Shown in pieces: positions 10,401 to 20,800 of a stretch of 26,369 nucleotides of DNA (positions are counted from its first letter, which is position 1; each line of letters starts with the position of its first letter). Position numbers and translations under genes: made by a program. The notes under the pieces were generated by a model, which made no database searches, was not told the origin of the DNA, and worked only from the letters and a program-made list of their open reading frames with translations. Source of the stretch: Silene noctiflora (lineage: Eukaryota; Streptophyta; Magnoliopsida; Caryophyllales; Caryophyllaceae); the NCBI GenBank assembly GCA_009801015.1, contig VHZZ01000116.1:276393-302761 (forward strand), given 5' to 3'.

Positions 10401-10527
10401 CAGAAGGACCGCCAGAATCTGACTCATCTTCCTCTGTGTTATCCTGTAGTTCTTGATTTGCACTCGCCTCCGCTTCTTTAATCAGCTCTTGTTCTTTCAA
10501 AACTTTCCTATATAACCTAGCAGACAT
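7446..10527 (-). CDS. TCF25: TCF25/Rqc1-family ribosome quality control protein, four coding exons
   Basis: Minus-strand exons are 10527-10348, 9816-9275, 8988-8077 and 7710-7446, with GT-AG junctions in phases 0, 2 and 2. They join to 632 residues. The N-terminus (MSARLYRKVLKEQE) is followed by an acidic stretch with NIFDLLNDDDDN (about residues 45-57) and a poly-lysine tract (residues 93-104). The Tcf25/Nulp1 domain covers roughly residues 235-600, with NPYHV-like HHPYHVESLLTLSDY, LECAWHPMF, DRRGCHRSALEVCKLLLSLDP and PNFAYSLAVCRFYL, then LPPDNLQN near the C-terminus. The yeast and animal homologues act with Listerin/Ltn1 on stalled 60S nascent chains, promoting their ubiquitination; the older 'transcription factor 25' name is historical. 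No disruption is seen. The 5'UTR carries an intron, listed separately. Confidence 0.93.
9685..9720 (-). other. Poly-lysine tract in TCF25 exon 2
   Basis: Twelve codons (residues 93-104) encode 10 Lys with one Leu and one Asn, using a mixture of AAG and AAA. It lies in the low-complexity N-terminal half, between the acidic region and the Tcf25 domain. A polybasic stretch at the N-terminus is also a known property of yeast Rqc1. Confidence 0.9.
10093..10183 (+). mobile_element. SINE 3'-end remnant in TCF25 intron
   Basis: GTGTACAACCGACCCATTTG, then CGGGAGC, then GGTACTGGGGTAATGGTGG and a TTG/GTAG-rich run match the 3' part of the SINE family seen more fully at 15264-15490. It is antisense to TCF25, between coding exons 1 and 2. 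The 5' head is absent or too diverged to see. Confidence 0.5.
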
Positions 10528-10700
10528 GTTGCTTCCTGAATAGAAACAAAGGACCCGTATTGAGGATCAAAAGTTGAAATGATGAAGCGCCAATAACTCA
10601 AAACAGATTACATCACCGATCCACTATAAGTGATTGGTGATCGGTGTATTAAGGGTAAATGAAAAAGAACTACATGATAGAAAACAATGAACTATGTTCC

Positions 10701-11028
10701 AGAGCATTCGCAATAGTGAGGCTCCCCATATTTCTTCTCTCTTTTTCTTATTCGTCCACCTCATTTTCCACTAATTTTTCCATCTACCCTCTCAAATCCA
10801 TATCTACATCTATGCAACAATGGAGTTCCCCAATAATATTAATTCACACCAAAATATATGGGAACCTCCTCAAAAGAACACACAAATTACCCTTACTTCT
10901 TTTTGGGGACCTCCTCTAAAAATGGTGGAGCCTCAAATTATGGGGAGGTTTGTGCAATAATGAGGTTTCCCATATAAGGAAAGAGAGTGTATATAGGAAG
11001 GTACTTTCCCACCTTTGCGGATGCTCTA
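10701..11028. mobile_element. Terminal-inverted-repeat MITE, superfamily unassigned
   Basis: The left end AGAGCATTCGCAATAGTGAG (10701-10720) pairs with the right end, which reads AGAGCATCCGCAAAGGTGGG on the opposite strand (11028-11009), 16 of 20 bases identical. GCAATAATGAGG recurs internally at about 10954. No convincing target duplication flanks it, so hAT, Harbinger and Mutator origins cannot be separated. It lies inside the TCF25 5'UTR intron. Confidence 0.65.
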
Positions 11029-11470
11029 ATCATCCTAAAAGCTGTAACAAAGTACAGAAAGAGGACTCCATGGATACGATAAAACAAAGACACCACTCTG
11101 CCATACAAAAGTGAGTTCAAAGTTCACCTTTGAACTAACATTTCCATATCCAATAAAGCAAAAAAATTCACTATTATGTTGCTTTGAACAAAATCAATGA
11201 AAAACATTCCACGTGGCTAAAGATTACAAAGGCCTAAAGGAAACAATCTCTCTACTGCCACAAAGGCGTGGTCCTCATAGAGTCATACGCTCATACCATA
11301 CCCCCACAGTTAGCTGAAGCTCGGCTTTGGAGTATTAATTAAAACTGATGATATTTATGTTCAATAATCTTCATATCCTAACAAGTACTAAATGTATACT
11401 TTATCGACATGTCACATCTTATGACACACCGCAACCACTAACGGCATAAGAGAGGCAACGCGGTCCTTTC

Positions 11471-12190
11471 TGCTAACATTAGTTACGAAGTATACTTATA
11501 ACCTTAGCAACAAACCACCAACCCCATTAGCAAGCACTAGGGCAAAATCAGGTTTTATTAGGGCTTCTCAACTCAATGCAGTAAAATCTCTGGCACAGCC
11601 CCTATAAACGTAAATGTGACGCACTGTTAACACTGCATTTTTTTTTTTTTTTCCAAAATCTAGCTACCTAGATGGAGGGTTCAAAGTTTCATCTACACTT
11701 GTGCTCAGAGAGCTCAAGTTTTGTTATGGCAAAATTTTGCTAATATTAGTTACGGAGTATTAACTAAGACTGGGCGAAAACAGCCAACCCTCATAAACCA
11801 AGCACCAGAGGGAACAGGTTATATCACGACTTTTCAACTCAATGCACTACAACTCTCCTGCACGCAACCCAAAAAAATAATGGGACATACTTAACACTCC
11901 AATTTATTGCAATATGAAGCTGCCTAGTACCCAACATCTCTGCTCTAAGAGTGCAAGCTAATACTCCGTAACAACCGAACACACAAACCAATCACCAAAA
12001 GAAAAATCAGTTTTATTAGGATTTTTCAACTTAATGCACCTAAACTCCTCTTCACACAACCTCGTAAAACCTTAATGTGACATACTTAACACTCATCTAT
12101 CAGAATATTAACCTAACTACTCGGACAGTTCAACGTTTTATCCACCCCCACGCATTCTCCCTATATTCTAAATGTCGCACAATCATGATT
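11471..12190. repeat. Diverged three-copy tandem unit in the TCF25 5'UTR intron
   Basis: A unit containing TTTTATTAGG, CTTCTCAACTCAATGCA, then TAATGTGACATACTTAACACT and a CTAATATTAGTTACGGAGTA-like segment recurs three times. The TCAACTCAATGCA core lies near 11568, 11834 and 12025, giving periods of about 265 and 192 bp. The copies are diverged and indel-rich. No coding potential. Confidence 0.65.
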
Positions 12191-12424
12191 TCATGAATGC
12201 TAATCCCCCTTTGAACCTTTAGCGATCCATTTTGCTTTACTCCACTTAGATGCCAGAAATTTAGAGTTAAATACTACGAGTACGATTTCCAAACAACAAA
12301 ATTCAATGCATCAAGAAATGCAACCTCTATACCTCAACATCATTCCACTCAAATCTTAATGAGTCCATAACTCATCAAATTAGCTGCGTAACATGAAATC
12401 CCACCAACTATTATTCATATACCA

Positions 12425-12517
12425 TACTCCCTCCATCCGAATCATTTTCTACCTTTTTTATTCTTTGTGCGGAGTATTTTAATCAAAGGTAAACAAACAA
12501 TTGGGGCGGAGAGGGTA
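12425..12517. mobile_element. Stowaway MITE (89 bp) in the TCF25 5'UTR intron
   Basis: The element runs 12427-12515 between TA dinucleotides (12425-12426 and 12516-12517), the Tc1/mariner-type target. The left end CTCCCTCCATCCGAATCATT is the classic Stowaway terminus. The right end reads CCCTCTCCGCCCCAATTGTT on the opposite strand, and both ends continue into ACCTTT. Shortness, terminal repeats and TA target are all as expected. Confidence 0.85.
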
Positions 12518-12812
12518 CCAAACTTCAAAATTAGCAGAAACCCATGATTAAACTAGGGGGAAAACCCCGTAATAACATCAAAGTTAAGATTTGGGTGATT
12601 TCAAAGTTTTAATCTTTTGTTAATTTGGGCAAACCAGAATCAAACCCACATCATGAAATCACCTTAAAATCAGCTGAATATCAATAACATTCATATTAAC
12701 TGATTGATCAGGGAAAAAATTCGTATCTTGGAGGATAAAACCATACAAAATTACTATAAAACAACAAAATTAAAACAATTAGATGAAACCCTAATTAAAG
12801 GAGGTAGCTTAC

Positions 12813-12915
12813 CTGAATCTTGATTGAGATAGTAAGGATTAGAGGTGATGGGTGTAAGTGATTAGAGGATTGAATTGAGCGAGCTTAAGCGCTTTAAGAG
12901 TCTTGGTTAGTTTAT
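12813..12915 (-). other. Non-coding first exon of TCF25 (5' limit approximate)
   Basis: The minus-strand sequence before the GTAAGC donor is CT/A-rich leader-like DNA (TCACTTACACCCATCACCTC) with no ATG in good context. The 3' boundary is fixed by the donor; the transcription start near 12915 is a guess. A repeat hairpin begins about 35 bp upstream. Confidence 0.55.
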
Positions 12916-12951
12916 GGCTTGGCAAAGTCGGCGAAACTCGATAAGAAATTA

Positions 12952-13100
12952 GACGGGTTTATTTCCCGTCTCAAATAAGACGGACCAAATATAATCTTAC
13001 GATAAAATGTTACTATTTTCTGATAAAATGTTACCATTGTTTTCTGAGTAAAAATTAACAGTTTTAGTTATAACATTTTGTCGTTAATAGTTACATTCAA
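12952..13100. repeat. Hairpin-headed inverted repeat beside the TCF25 promoter
   Basis: GACGGG (12952-12957) and CCCGTC (12965-12970) form a tight stem, followed by AAGACGG. Two direct copies of TGATAAAATGTTAC lie at about 13000-13040, and an inverted counterpart (ATAACATTTTGTCG) near 13062-13075. This resembles a foldback element, but clean ends could not be fixed. Confidence 0.5.
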
Positions 13101-14495
13101 GAAAATGGTGACATTTTTTGGTCTGAAAATAAAACCGTATGAATCAAGACTTATTGATCGATCATTTGTTTACTTTTATTAAAGATTTTTCTATATTGTA
13201 TCCCTTAGGTTTTTCAGATTCCACCTGGTAATCGTATATTTCAAAAAGAAAAATGGCAACCTTATAGTGCATTTTACTATGTATTACCGTAATCTTTAAC
13301 TATAATTCCTTCAATTTGTACCACTAAATGGCTGATGTGGCGTGTAACTTCGATGAGTAAGTAAATGACATGGGTACATGTGTATGAGTAAGAGTGTAAG
13401 ACACACGAAAAATGCCCAAAAAAAAAACACCTCTAACCATACCTTTCACCATCCATCATCGGTCATCACCAACCCCTCCCACCTCCTTACGTCACTATTT
13501 TGGTTGTCGGACGTCACAACTACCACCCCACTATAAATCTATAACAGTACAACCACCACTATCGTGGGCCCTTATACTCGGCTCCCCGCGTTTAAAGCAC
13601 CACCATCCCCCCTAATCACCCACTCACCCACCCAACCCCACAGTCCAACGCCATGTCATCGACAACTCACCTACTTAACGGTGCATAATAATGCATCACA
13701 AGTTTACTATTTTTGTTTTCTGAAATGCAGGGTCACCATGTGGGATCTAAACTAACAAAGGGTTACCATATAAAAAAATTCTTTACTAAAATATCAAATT
13801 ATAAAAAACACTTGTTTATTTTATGCGGTATATTAAAAGTTATAAAATTAATTTATGACAAAATTTTGTATTGTTTAAAAATGTTAAAATTCTACTACAA
13901 GAAAAACAAGGTCAAACGAATTTTCGATCTTAGCTTTAAACTTGACTCAAACTCAGGTCAATAATGGTCAAGCCAAGCCGGCTAGATTAGTTACATCTAA
14001 AGATGGAACTGGATACACAAGTGTTAGACTAGTCCCCTGACTCATTTTTAGCACAATACGAAATTGACACGGCCTAGTACGAAATGACGATACAACATGG
14101 GTCGTACCTGGACTGAAGTTTTGAGAATGAAGACTATGCCTAGCCCAGACACGACACGACCCATTGGGGCGACACACTTAAATACGCTTAAAATACAATG
14201 AAATAAAGCTGAATGGAAGCAATTGCTCGGACCACCCAGGTCACGGGCCGTAAACCGTATATGGGCAACCAATTTTATTCCACCGGCGCGGCACAAAACC
14301 TACCTTCTTGTACCCAAACCGTGCCATTTTCGCCTTTAGGGACATTAGACTAACATGAAACACGACCCAACACAACTCACTAACAAATCGGGTCAAACGA
14401 AAACCACTCCTTTCACCTCATCCTAAACCCTCGCAAAACCATTGTTCAAGCAAAACGAGAAACACAGTTGAATTTCACAGAGAAATCTCAGAAAA
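13101..14495. other. Intergenic region between TCF25 and the NFD6-like gene
   Basis: This interval holds the divergent promoters of the two genes but no convincing exon. About 13970-14400 is locally GC-rich, with ACACGACACGACCC-like runs, and looks like repeat debris. Open frames here are short and of biased composition. CCTAAACCCTCG at about 14423 is a weak telo-box-like match some 70 bp before the NFD6-like ATG. Confidence 0.5.
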
Positions 14496-15943
14496 ATGGC
14501 AGCTAGATTTGGTTCAATAACAAGGTCAGTAATGTCAACTGCAAGATCTTCTTCATTCATCCGTTCTCCGCCGCCATCTGCCGCCCCTCGCTTCCGCATT
14601 CCGCCGTCCTCTCGCCGCCATCCTTCCCTTTCTCCTTCAAGGTCTACCCGTTTTCTCTTTCGGTTACTCGCTTCCTCTCAATCATTTGTTTACTTTTTTT
14701 TTTTTCGTCATCCGTGAGCGTATTTTAATCGAAGGTAAACAAATGAATGAGACGGAGTTGTATATTAGAGCATTAATTATATTGATTTAATTGTACCCTC
14801 TTCATTTTTTCATCAAAAGAATTACTGGGTATTTGTTGTTTTCATGTTTGCTGTATAAAGTTGTGATCTTTGTAACTAAGATGTTATATTGGAGTAGTAA
14901 TTATCTTGATTTATTTGTACCCTCTTCTTTTTTTGTCTACATAATTACTGGGTTTTTGTTGTTATTGTGTTTACTGTCCAAAGTTGTGATTTTTTCAACT
15001 GCAATGTTATAACGGCTTTCGGGTGATTATTCATTGAATCATTGGCCAGATTTAGTTTAGTTTAGTCTTTTGCTGCTCTTGTGATTCCTTTGTCAATGTA
15101 TTGCTTGCCCGTATCAAGTTTCAAACCTATTTGTCAATGCATTAGCTTTGCATCAAGTTTTTCACTTGCACTTGTGTTAAAGTGTCATTATACTTTGATT
15201 TCGTAATATTAATGAAATATAGCAAAATCTCTTGTTAAAATGACTCAGCCTGATCTTACTGGTAAGTCATAAGTGATAGGCTGGTACCCATTTGAGGTGG
15301 TTCTGTACGTAGTTTTCATTTTGGGTAATTCGGAACACCCTTTGTGTTGCTTGTGCGTCACTTAGAAATAAGACTACGTACATCGCATTCCCCCTACCCT
15401 ACAACTTGCGGGAGCCCTTGAATTCACTGTTATTCTACTATTTGTCGGAGCCCTTGAACTATTGGGGTGTTGTTGCTGTAGCTCTTGCAGGGGTCAGATT
15501 GTTGTCTGCATTGGTCGCACAGTTGATATTTTTGTTTCCTCGCATTTTCAACCATTTCTTGTTCAACTTTTGGTCTTTTTTATATTATTACTCCCAAATA
15601 GTTTAAATACATAAATACTGTTATAGTTTAACTGTGTCAAGTATACCTACATTGCCTCAGAGCTACTAGCCACAGGGTTTTGTTTGTTTTGGTTATTTAG
15701 ATATTTTTTATTTGCTGCTTCCGAAACTCAGTGCTGTTAATGTGGGTTTTTGAGTGCATTTTTGACTTGTGTGTGGTGTGCTACAATTGTAGGAACTTCG
15801 GAGAACTTGGATGTGTACAGTCGCTTCAACTGTTTGGTAATGCTGCCACTATGCCGTGTTTGACCGGCCACCTGTCTCTTGATGTGCGGGCTTTTAGTGA
15901 GCTATGCAATGGTACCTTCTGCCGTTCTTGTCAGGATCGCTAG
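14496..15943 (+). CDS. NFD6/NOXY2-like small mitochondrial protein, two exons
   Basis: Exon 1 (14496-14662) encodes MAARFGSITRSVMSTARSSS and an Arg/Ser/Pro-rich, acid-free stretch typical of a mitochondrial presequence. Exon 2 (15793-15943, after ATTGTAG) encodes RNFGELGCVQSLQLF, then LTGHLSLDVRAFSELCNGTF and CRSCQDR before TAG. ELGC.QSL followed by a RAFCEL..GTFCR.CQDR-like C-terminus is the signature of the plant NUCLEAR FUSION DEFECTIVE 6 / NONRESPONDING TO OXYLIPINS 2 family, whose members are about 100 aa and act in mitochondria. The junction is phase 2 and gives 105 aa. A second in-phase donor at 14642 (AAG|GTCTAC) would give 98 aa. I prefer 14662 because FLFRNFGELG matches family spacing better. 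The first intron holds a Stowaway MITE starting four bases into it, a tandem duplication and a SINE. Confidence 0.83.
14665..14762. mobile_element. Stowaway MITE (94 bp) at the NFD6-like exon 1 splice donor
   Basis: The element spans 14667-14760 between TA dinucleotides (14665-14666 and 14761-14762). The left end CTCGCTTCCTCTCAATCATT continues as TGTTTAC. The right end reads CAACTCCGTCTCATTCATTT on the opposite strand, also followed by GTTTAC. Its interior TATTTTAATCGAAGGTAAAC matches that of the copy at 12427-12515. It begins only four bases after the predicted exon end. Confidence 0.85.
14776..15012 (+). repeat. 124-bp tandem duplication in NFD6-like intron 1
   Basis: ATTATATTGATTTAATTGTA (14776) and ATTATCTTGATTTATTTGTA (14900) begin two copies that share ATTACTGGGT, TTTGTTGTT and AAAGTTGTGAT in the same order. 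Identity is moderate. The first copy starts 16 bp after the Stowaway element. Non-coding. Confidence 0.75.
15264..15490 (+). mobile_element. SINE copy in NFD6-like intron 1
   Basis: In order: TTGAGGTGGTTCTGTACGTA, GGGTAATTCGGAACACCC...TTTGTGTT, AAATAAGACTACGTACATCG, a C-rich run, TTGCGGGAGCCCTTGAA (echoed at about 15449) and GGGGTGTTGTTGCTGTAG. This is the body and TTG-tail layout of a SINE family I know from Caryophyllales; fragments of it also occur at 4021 and 10093. The pol III head and target duplication were not resolved, so the 5' limit is approximate. Confidence 0.55.
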
Positions 15944-15955
15944 TATTCACTTTGC

Positions 15956-17851
15956 GTGAGTCCGTTTCTAGGGCGCATTTTATGATAATTGTTCTAAAAA
16001 CTGTGCTGGCTTATTCTGTTTGACATTATGTTGAGTTATGGCTTGCTTTGTGAATTGGTGCTATAGCATTGCAAATCAGTGATTAAATCTATGTTACTTA
16101 GACCCTGCTACACATGTCGAACACGAATGCATGTCGGAGAATCTACAAATTTTTGTTATGAAATGTTTTTGTATTTTTGGCCTATAATGAAGTGCCCAAG
16201 TATTTTGCCGTGCCAGATGAAGTGTTCTGTTGACACAGTGACACAGCACATTTAAATGAAATATTAAAATAACTTGCATGTAGACCAAACAATTAGTAAA
16301 TTAATAAGATGGTTAAGGTTTTGTTAGAATTTTTTTTCTAAATTGATGTATGGTTGTTTGAGAAAAGTTGGGATTGGGTGTTTAGGGAAAAATGGAAAAG
16401 ATGGGTGATCGTGCTTGGCGCTTTCAATCATCAAAAGGACTGAAGTTTGAATGTGTAGGTTGTTATTCTGTTCCTTATTCCTTGTTTCTCTGAATTTCAG
16501 TTTTAGTAACATAAGTTTTCTTCAATGTTCTGTTGTAGGGGCATCATTTTTGTTTTTGTTTTCGAACCAAGTGTAGAATTTGCCTTGGCTTAATATCACG
16601 AGCACGAAAGACAATTTTGACAAGCTATAGACCCTGCTACGTCAACAAGTTTCTTAATGTGCGGCCATTTGTTCTATTCTTAATGTCCTTGTCGATCTTG
16701 TTTGGAAATCTTTTGAAATTGAAATGCAAGACAATAAACTTAGTTACGTCTTCTGTTGGGAGTTCACACTTCACATTATTGATCATTTGGAGTCTCATGA
16801 ATTGGGAATGTTAAATTATGGAGTATATCCAGTTTGAACTTTGGTGTATCTACCTATTTATCTCTAGACAATCCGCGTTTGTGATAATACATTGTTGGCT
16901 GAACCCTTACCCTTGTCTGATGATGTGGGATCTTAATTTTTACTTTCCTTAGGTTGCCTTCTGTCTCATATGTTAATATTATATGGGTTCAAGTGTTTGA
17001 CATGTCCATTTCAGCATTATGTGTAGTAGTTTGCTTGACATATTTTTTAATTATATTCTTTTTAATTATATTTTTTCTCCAGACCCTCGCCTAGCGAGGA
17101 TGCCATCGTGTACTGGGCTGCCCATTATTCTTTTTCTGTGAAGGGTCTTAAAAAACCACTTTCTTATTAAAGATACGACTACGTACATGATACATTAAGG
17201 TTTACCAGTATTCTGGCTTTTTATGTTTTCTTTTACGCAGTAGGATTTAAGAAAATTGTCGATAGAATATTACGAGGAAAATAACTGTTTTAGGGCAAAG
17301 TACATTACATAACATGTCAATGTTACTTCAGTGACTTGAAGGCTCACATGTCTTGCCTATGGCGTGATAAGTGGCATTGGATGTCAAATACCTTTATCCT
17401 ATGTTGAAAATAGACGGAGAAAATGATGAGAGTTACGGTTGACCGGCTACTACTTTACAATGTGCGAAACGAAAACAGTTTAGTAGATCGTTTTGCTCTA
17501 TTCGACTATTGTATATAACGAAGAATAATGGATTCTTTAGGCACATTGGCAATGGAAAAGAGTTGCTTTAGGTAGAGTGAAACAGAATTCGCACATCTTA
17601 TTGCCTTGGTGGAGCGACCATTAAAAAAATCTCTCTCTCTTTGTGTTGGGTTTGGGGTTTGAGTTTTATTTTCAAAGTTGTTGTGCTATAAATGTTGATC
17701 TGTGGAGGCTACATTTCTGGTGTTTATGAAGACTAATTGTGTGCAAACTGTGACCGGCTTTATGTCTTTTTTTCAGGTACTTGAACAAGTTATGGATCAT
17801 ATATCAGCATATTTGACTCTAGAGTTCTTCAAAGATACTAGCGGATGTTTG
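15956..17851 (+). other. Candidate 3'UTR intron and downstream exon of the NFD6-like gene
   Basis: Thirteen bases after the TAG stop is a strong donor (TTTGC|GTGAGT, intron from 15956). An acceptor with a long T-run (TTTTTTTCAG|GTACTTG) opens at 17777, and a possible 75-base exon ends before GTACGC at 17851. An alternative in-CDS donor at 15912 (CAATG|GTACCT) spliced to 17777 would end the protein early as ...SELCNGT. This fits family transcripts with variable 3' ends, but only cDNA can show it. The roughly 1.8-kb intron also contains short repeat debris, including a SINE-like CTAGCGAGG...GTACTGGGCTGCCC near 17090-17130. Confidence 0.4.
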
Positions 17852-20800
17852 GTACGCAGTATTGGTCTTGGAATTAATATAAACTATGAAAATAATGCTT
17901 ATTGATCTTTTTTGTTGAGCACATGATTGCAGTTGACTCGATCAGTTTTTTTGGTGTTATGACACACATCTATTTCTATGAATTGTCAAGTTTAGTCGGC
18001 ATTTTTAGTTCTTTCTTATTGCAATTTGCTGTAGCAGTGGTTGTTCTTTATAACAAAAGAAGAAAAACAAAATGTGCATCAATTCTACCATTAGTATCTT
18101 TTTTTGTCAACAAGTATTCGCTGTTGTTTTATGATTGACTATAGTCATTAACTCGTTATGCTATGTTTGCGGGCTCTTGTTTTCAGTCAATTATCTGTAT
18201 GTGTTAATACATAACTCAAAAGAACCTCTTTCTATTTCACTGCTTGGCTAATTAGTCGTTTCACGAGGAAAAAGATAGAAATGCCGAGAATAATACCTCA
18301 AAGCTCTAGCATTCTATGTGAAGATGTAGTGTTGGCGTATTCTCTTCAAATATGTTCATTTGAGTTTAGGACAGCTTTATACCCACTAGGAACCCTGGCC
18401 ATAACCAGGTTTCTGTGATGCAAAGGTTGGCTCAACTCTTAAACTACCATTTGTAAACGAGCATCGTTAATTTAGCCGCAATGAGATGCAAGGTAGTGTG
18501 CAGTGAGGGGAAAGGGACCTAAGTCTTGGTGTACCTAATAACTTTATCCTAAGTTCCTAACCGCTAGACCAGCCATAATAGATCATGAAACCGAATAGCT
18601 TTGGACTAGTTTTATACAACTCATTACAATTACAGAACAGAATCAGTTGAGGGATTTGCAGTTACCACATGGCTATTTTTCGCTATTAATATATATGGTA
18701 ACTTTAATAGCTGGTAGGCTTTGGTTGTAGCCAGTGGGGATCTCTGAACTATAGTGATTGACTACAGTTGGTGTGTTTTTCTAGTGTGAACACAGCCATT
18801 TATGAAAAATCCTTGTGTTTTAGGCTTCAAATGAATCGTCTATTTGTCTATGATTACAACTGTCAAGTGTCCGATAGTCTGTCAAACCCGAAATGGACCA
18901 ACCTGCACCTGATCCAGTAGATCCGTTTGCCAGGTCTATGTGAAGGGGTCCTTTTTCTTCTTGGAGTCTGCAGCTAATTATGTTTTAATCTCAAGTTCAG
19001 GCATGGTATGGAGAGGAAAACATGAAAACTAAGTCCCACTAAAACCGTTGTATGTGTGAAACAGCTACAATTATGTGTATTCTCTACACATCTGATGTTC
19101 ACTGTTAATCACGAATGTGATTGTTTGGTATCCGTTTCACACGTATAGCGATTCTAAATGAGAATTTGTAAAACATGAATTCTGTTATGTAGGGCCTTTC
19201 CAGATTTGTTGCTTTGGTGGATCTGATGTTGTTGTTGTCCATAGTGGCCAATTATTTTGGTCTAACTTAGTTTAGAACTGCAAGTAGCACAGAAAATCTA
19301 TCATTAGATTCTTGCACACTTGTTATTATTCTAACCCGTTCCCATAGCCTCCTTTTATTTCCATCTCTATTTTAATCGGGTGCGAGAGCAACCTTAAGTT
19401 AAGACTCTCTTGTTAAGACAATCTTAAACAGGAATTAGCGCATTATTATTGACCATGGTAGAAGCACAAGACGCTCAAGTTCTGAATTCTGAGAATCCGA
19501 GTTACTTTTTTGTGTATTTTGTGGAATGAGCCTCCATCAAACCGAACTGGATTGTTTTTCTTGGGTTATAGTTTGGTCCATCGGTGATTTGTTTTTGTTG
19601 TAGCAGAAAAAGGATGCAATCTATGTTAATCTGACTCTTCACATTGACGTAGTTTGGGATCGAACAATCTCAACTTTTACGTGACGTGACATGAACACTT
19701 TCTGATGTTGAAACATCAGAGTTCCATATACTTCAGTCTCTTCTCGTTTACCTTTGCATAGTTCCATCAATAGATGCTTCATTTCGTCACTTGTAAGCTT
19801 TGCTAGAATCGCTATCTCAGACTTGTCTCTTCAGTTTTGTTGTTCGCCATTTACTTACATCCTTTCGGAAGACAAGATAAAAGACAAGATCGTCTTAAGT
19901 AAAAACGAAAATTATTTGCTTAAATTATCGTACTTCTGTCATTGTACTTATATTAGGAGTCATTGCTCCAAAACCTATTTGTTAGGCGCTCAGGTTTTTC
20001 CGGTTTTTCTAACGTGTGCATAGAACACCCATTAGAAAAACCGTTGCTAAAATATCAGTTGTACTATAGCAACTAGTAAAATGGCCTTTGCAAAATTGGA
20101 AAGACTCTTTTTCATATTGATTTCTACAAGTAGTTTTTGTACCACAAGGAAATAATTCCTTAAAAGTAGAAAAAGCATAGATGCACAAGGCATGGTCTCA
20201 TGATGAAAGTTGATTGAAGAAGTTGGGAATCATTGTTGTACTTTTATGTTATAGACCAATCAATGAGTTAGGATAAGAGCTAATCGAAATATCGAAAGGT
20301 GACGAGTCCGCTTCACAAAAAGGAGTAGCTCTGTGGTTTATAAAGTAGTCATTTTCGGACAAATAAAAGTGGGAGTTATCTTCAACCCTTTCTCGCTGCG
20401 CATGGTGAGGTTCTTCGACTTAGTTCGATTAGATTACTCTTTCTTTTTTCCCTTTTTCTTTCGTTTGTTAGGTCACAAAACCATGAGCTCTGATACTGGT
20501 TAGAATTAAGGTTCCGGAAAGAATTAAGGTGCTATAAGCTAAGTTCATTTTTAATCTTCAATTTTGTTCTGATAGTTTAGGTCTAAAAGAGCGAGGATTT
20601 AGGAGGTTGGATATTGATTTACTCTCACTTCTGAGTTTTGGTGTCTAGTTTCGACTCACATAGTCACATATACTCGACTAACATCATTGTATGATTTATG
20701 CCTCAAATCTCACCCTATATTTAATAACAACAAAATAACTATGTTATACAATAAAAAAAACAACATAATTAACAGTTTAAGAAAGAATTCATGCAAAATT

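Larger units (their letters stand above)
10536..12812 (-). other. 5'UTR intron of TCF25 (2,277 bp)
   Basis: On the minus strand the donor is ATTCAG|GTAAGC (intron starts at 12812) and the acceptor is CTATTCAG|GAAGCAAC (exon resumes at 10535), eight bases before the ATG. The intron is several times longer than the coding introns. It contains a terminal-inverted-repeat element, a triplicated unit and a Stowaway MITE. TTAGGGTTT (12794-12786) near its 5' end is a telo-box-like motif often seen near the start of plant translation-related genes. Long leader introns can raise expression; that role here is inference. Confidence 0.75.

Noticed and set aside
17702..18138. Two short open frames suggesting a separate gene
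   Set aside because: No recognisable motif; better explained as a 3'UTR exon and intron or intergenic DNA after the NFD6-like gene.
18507..18574. tRNA gene on the minus strand (GGTCTAGCGGTTAGG)
   Set aside because: Box B is mutated and no cloverleaf forms; kept as a SINE head.
19754..20023. 89-aa open frame in the 17.9-21.0 kb gap
   Set aside because: No homology recognised, biased composition and no leader or splice context.
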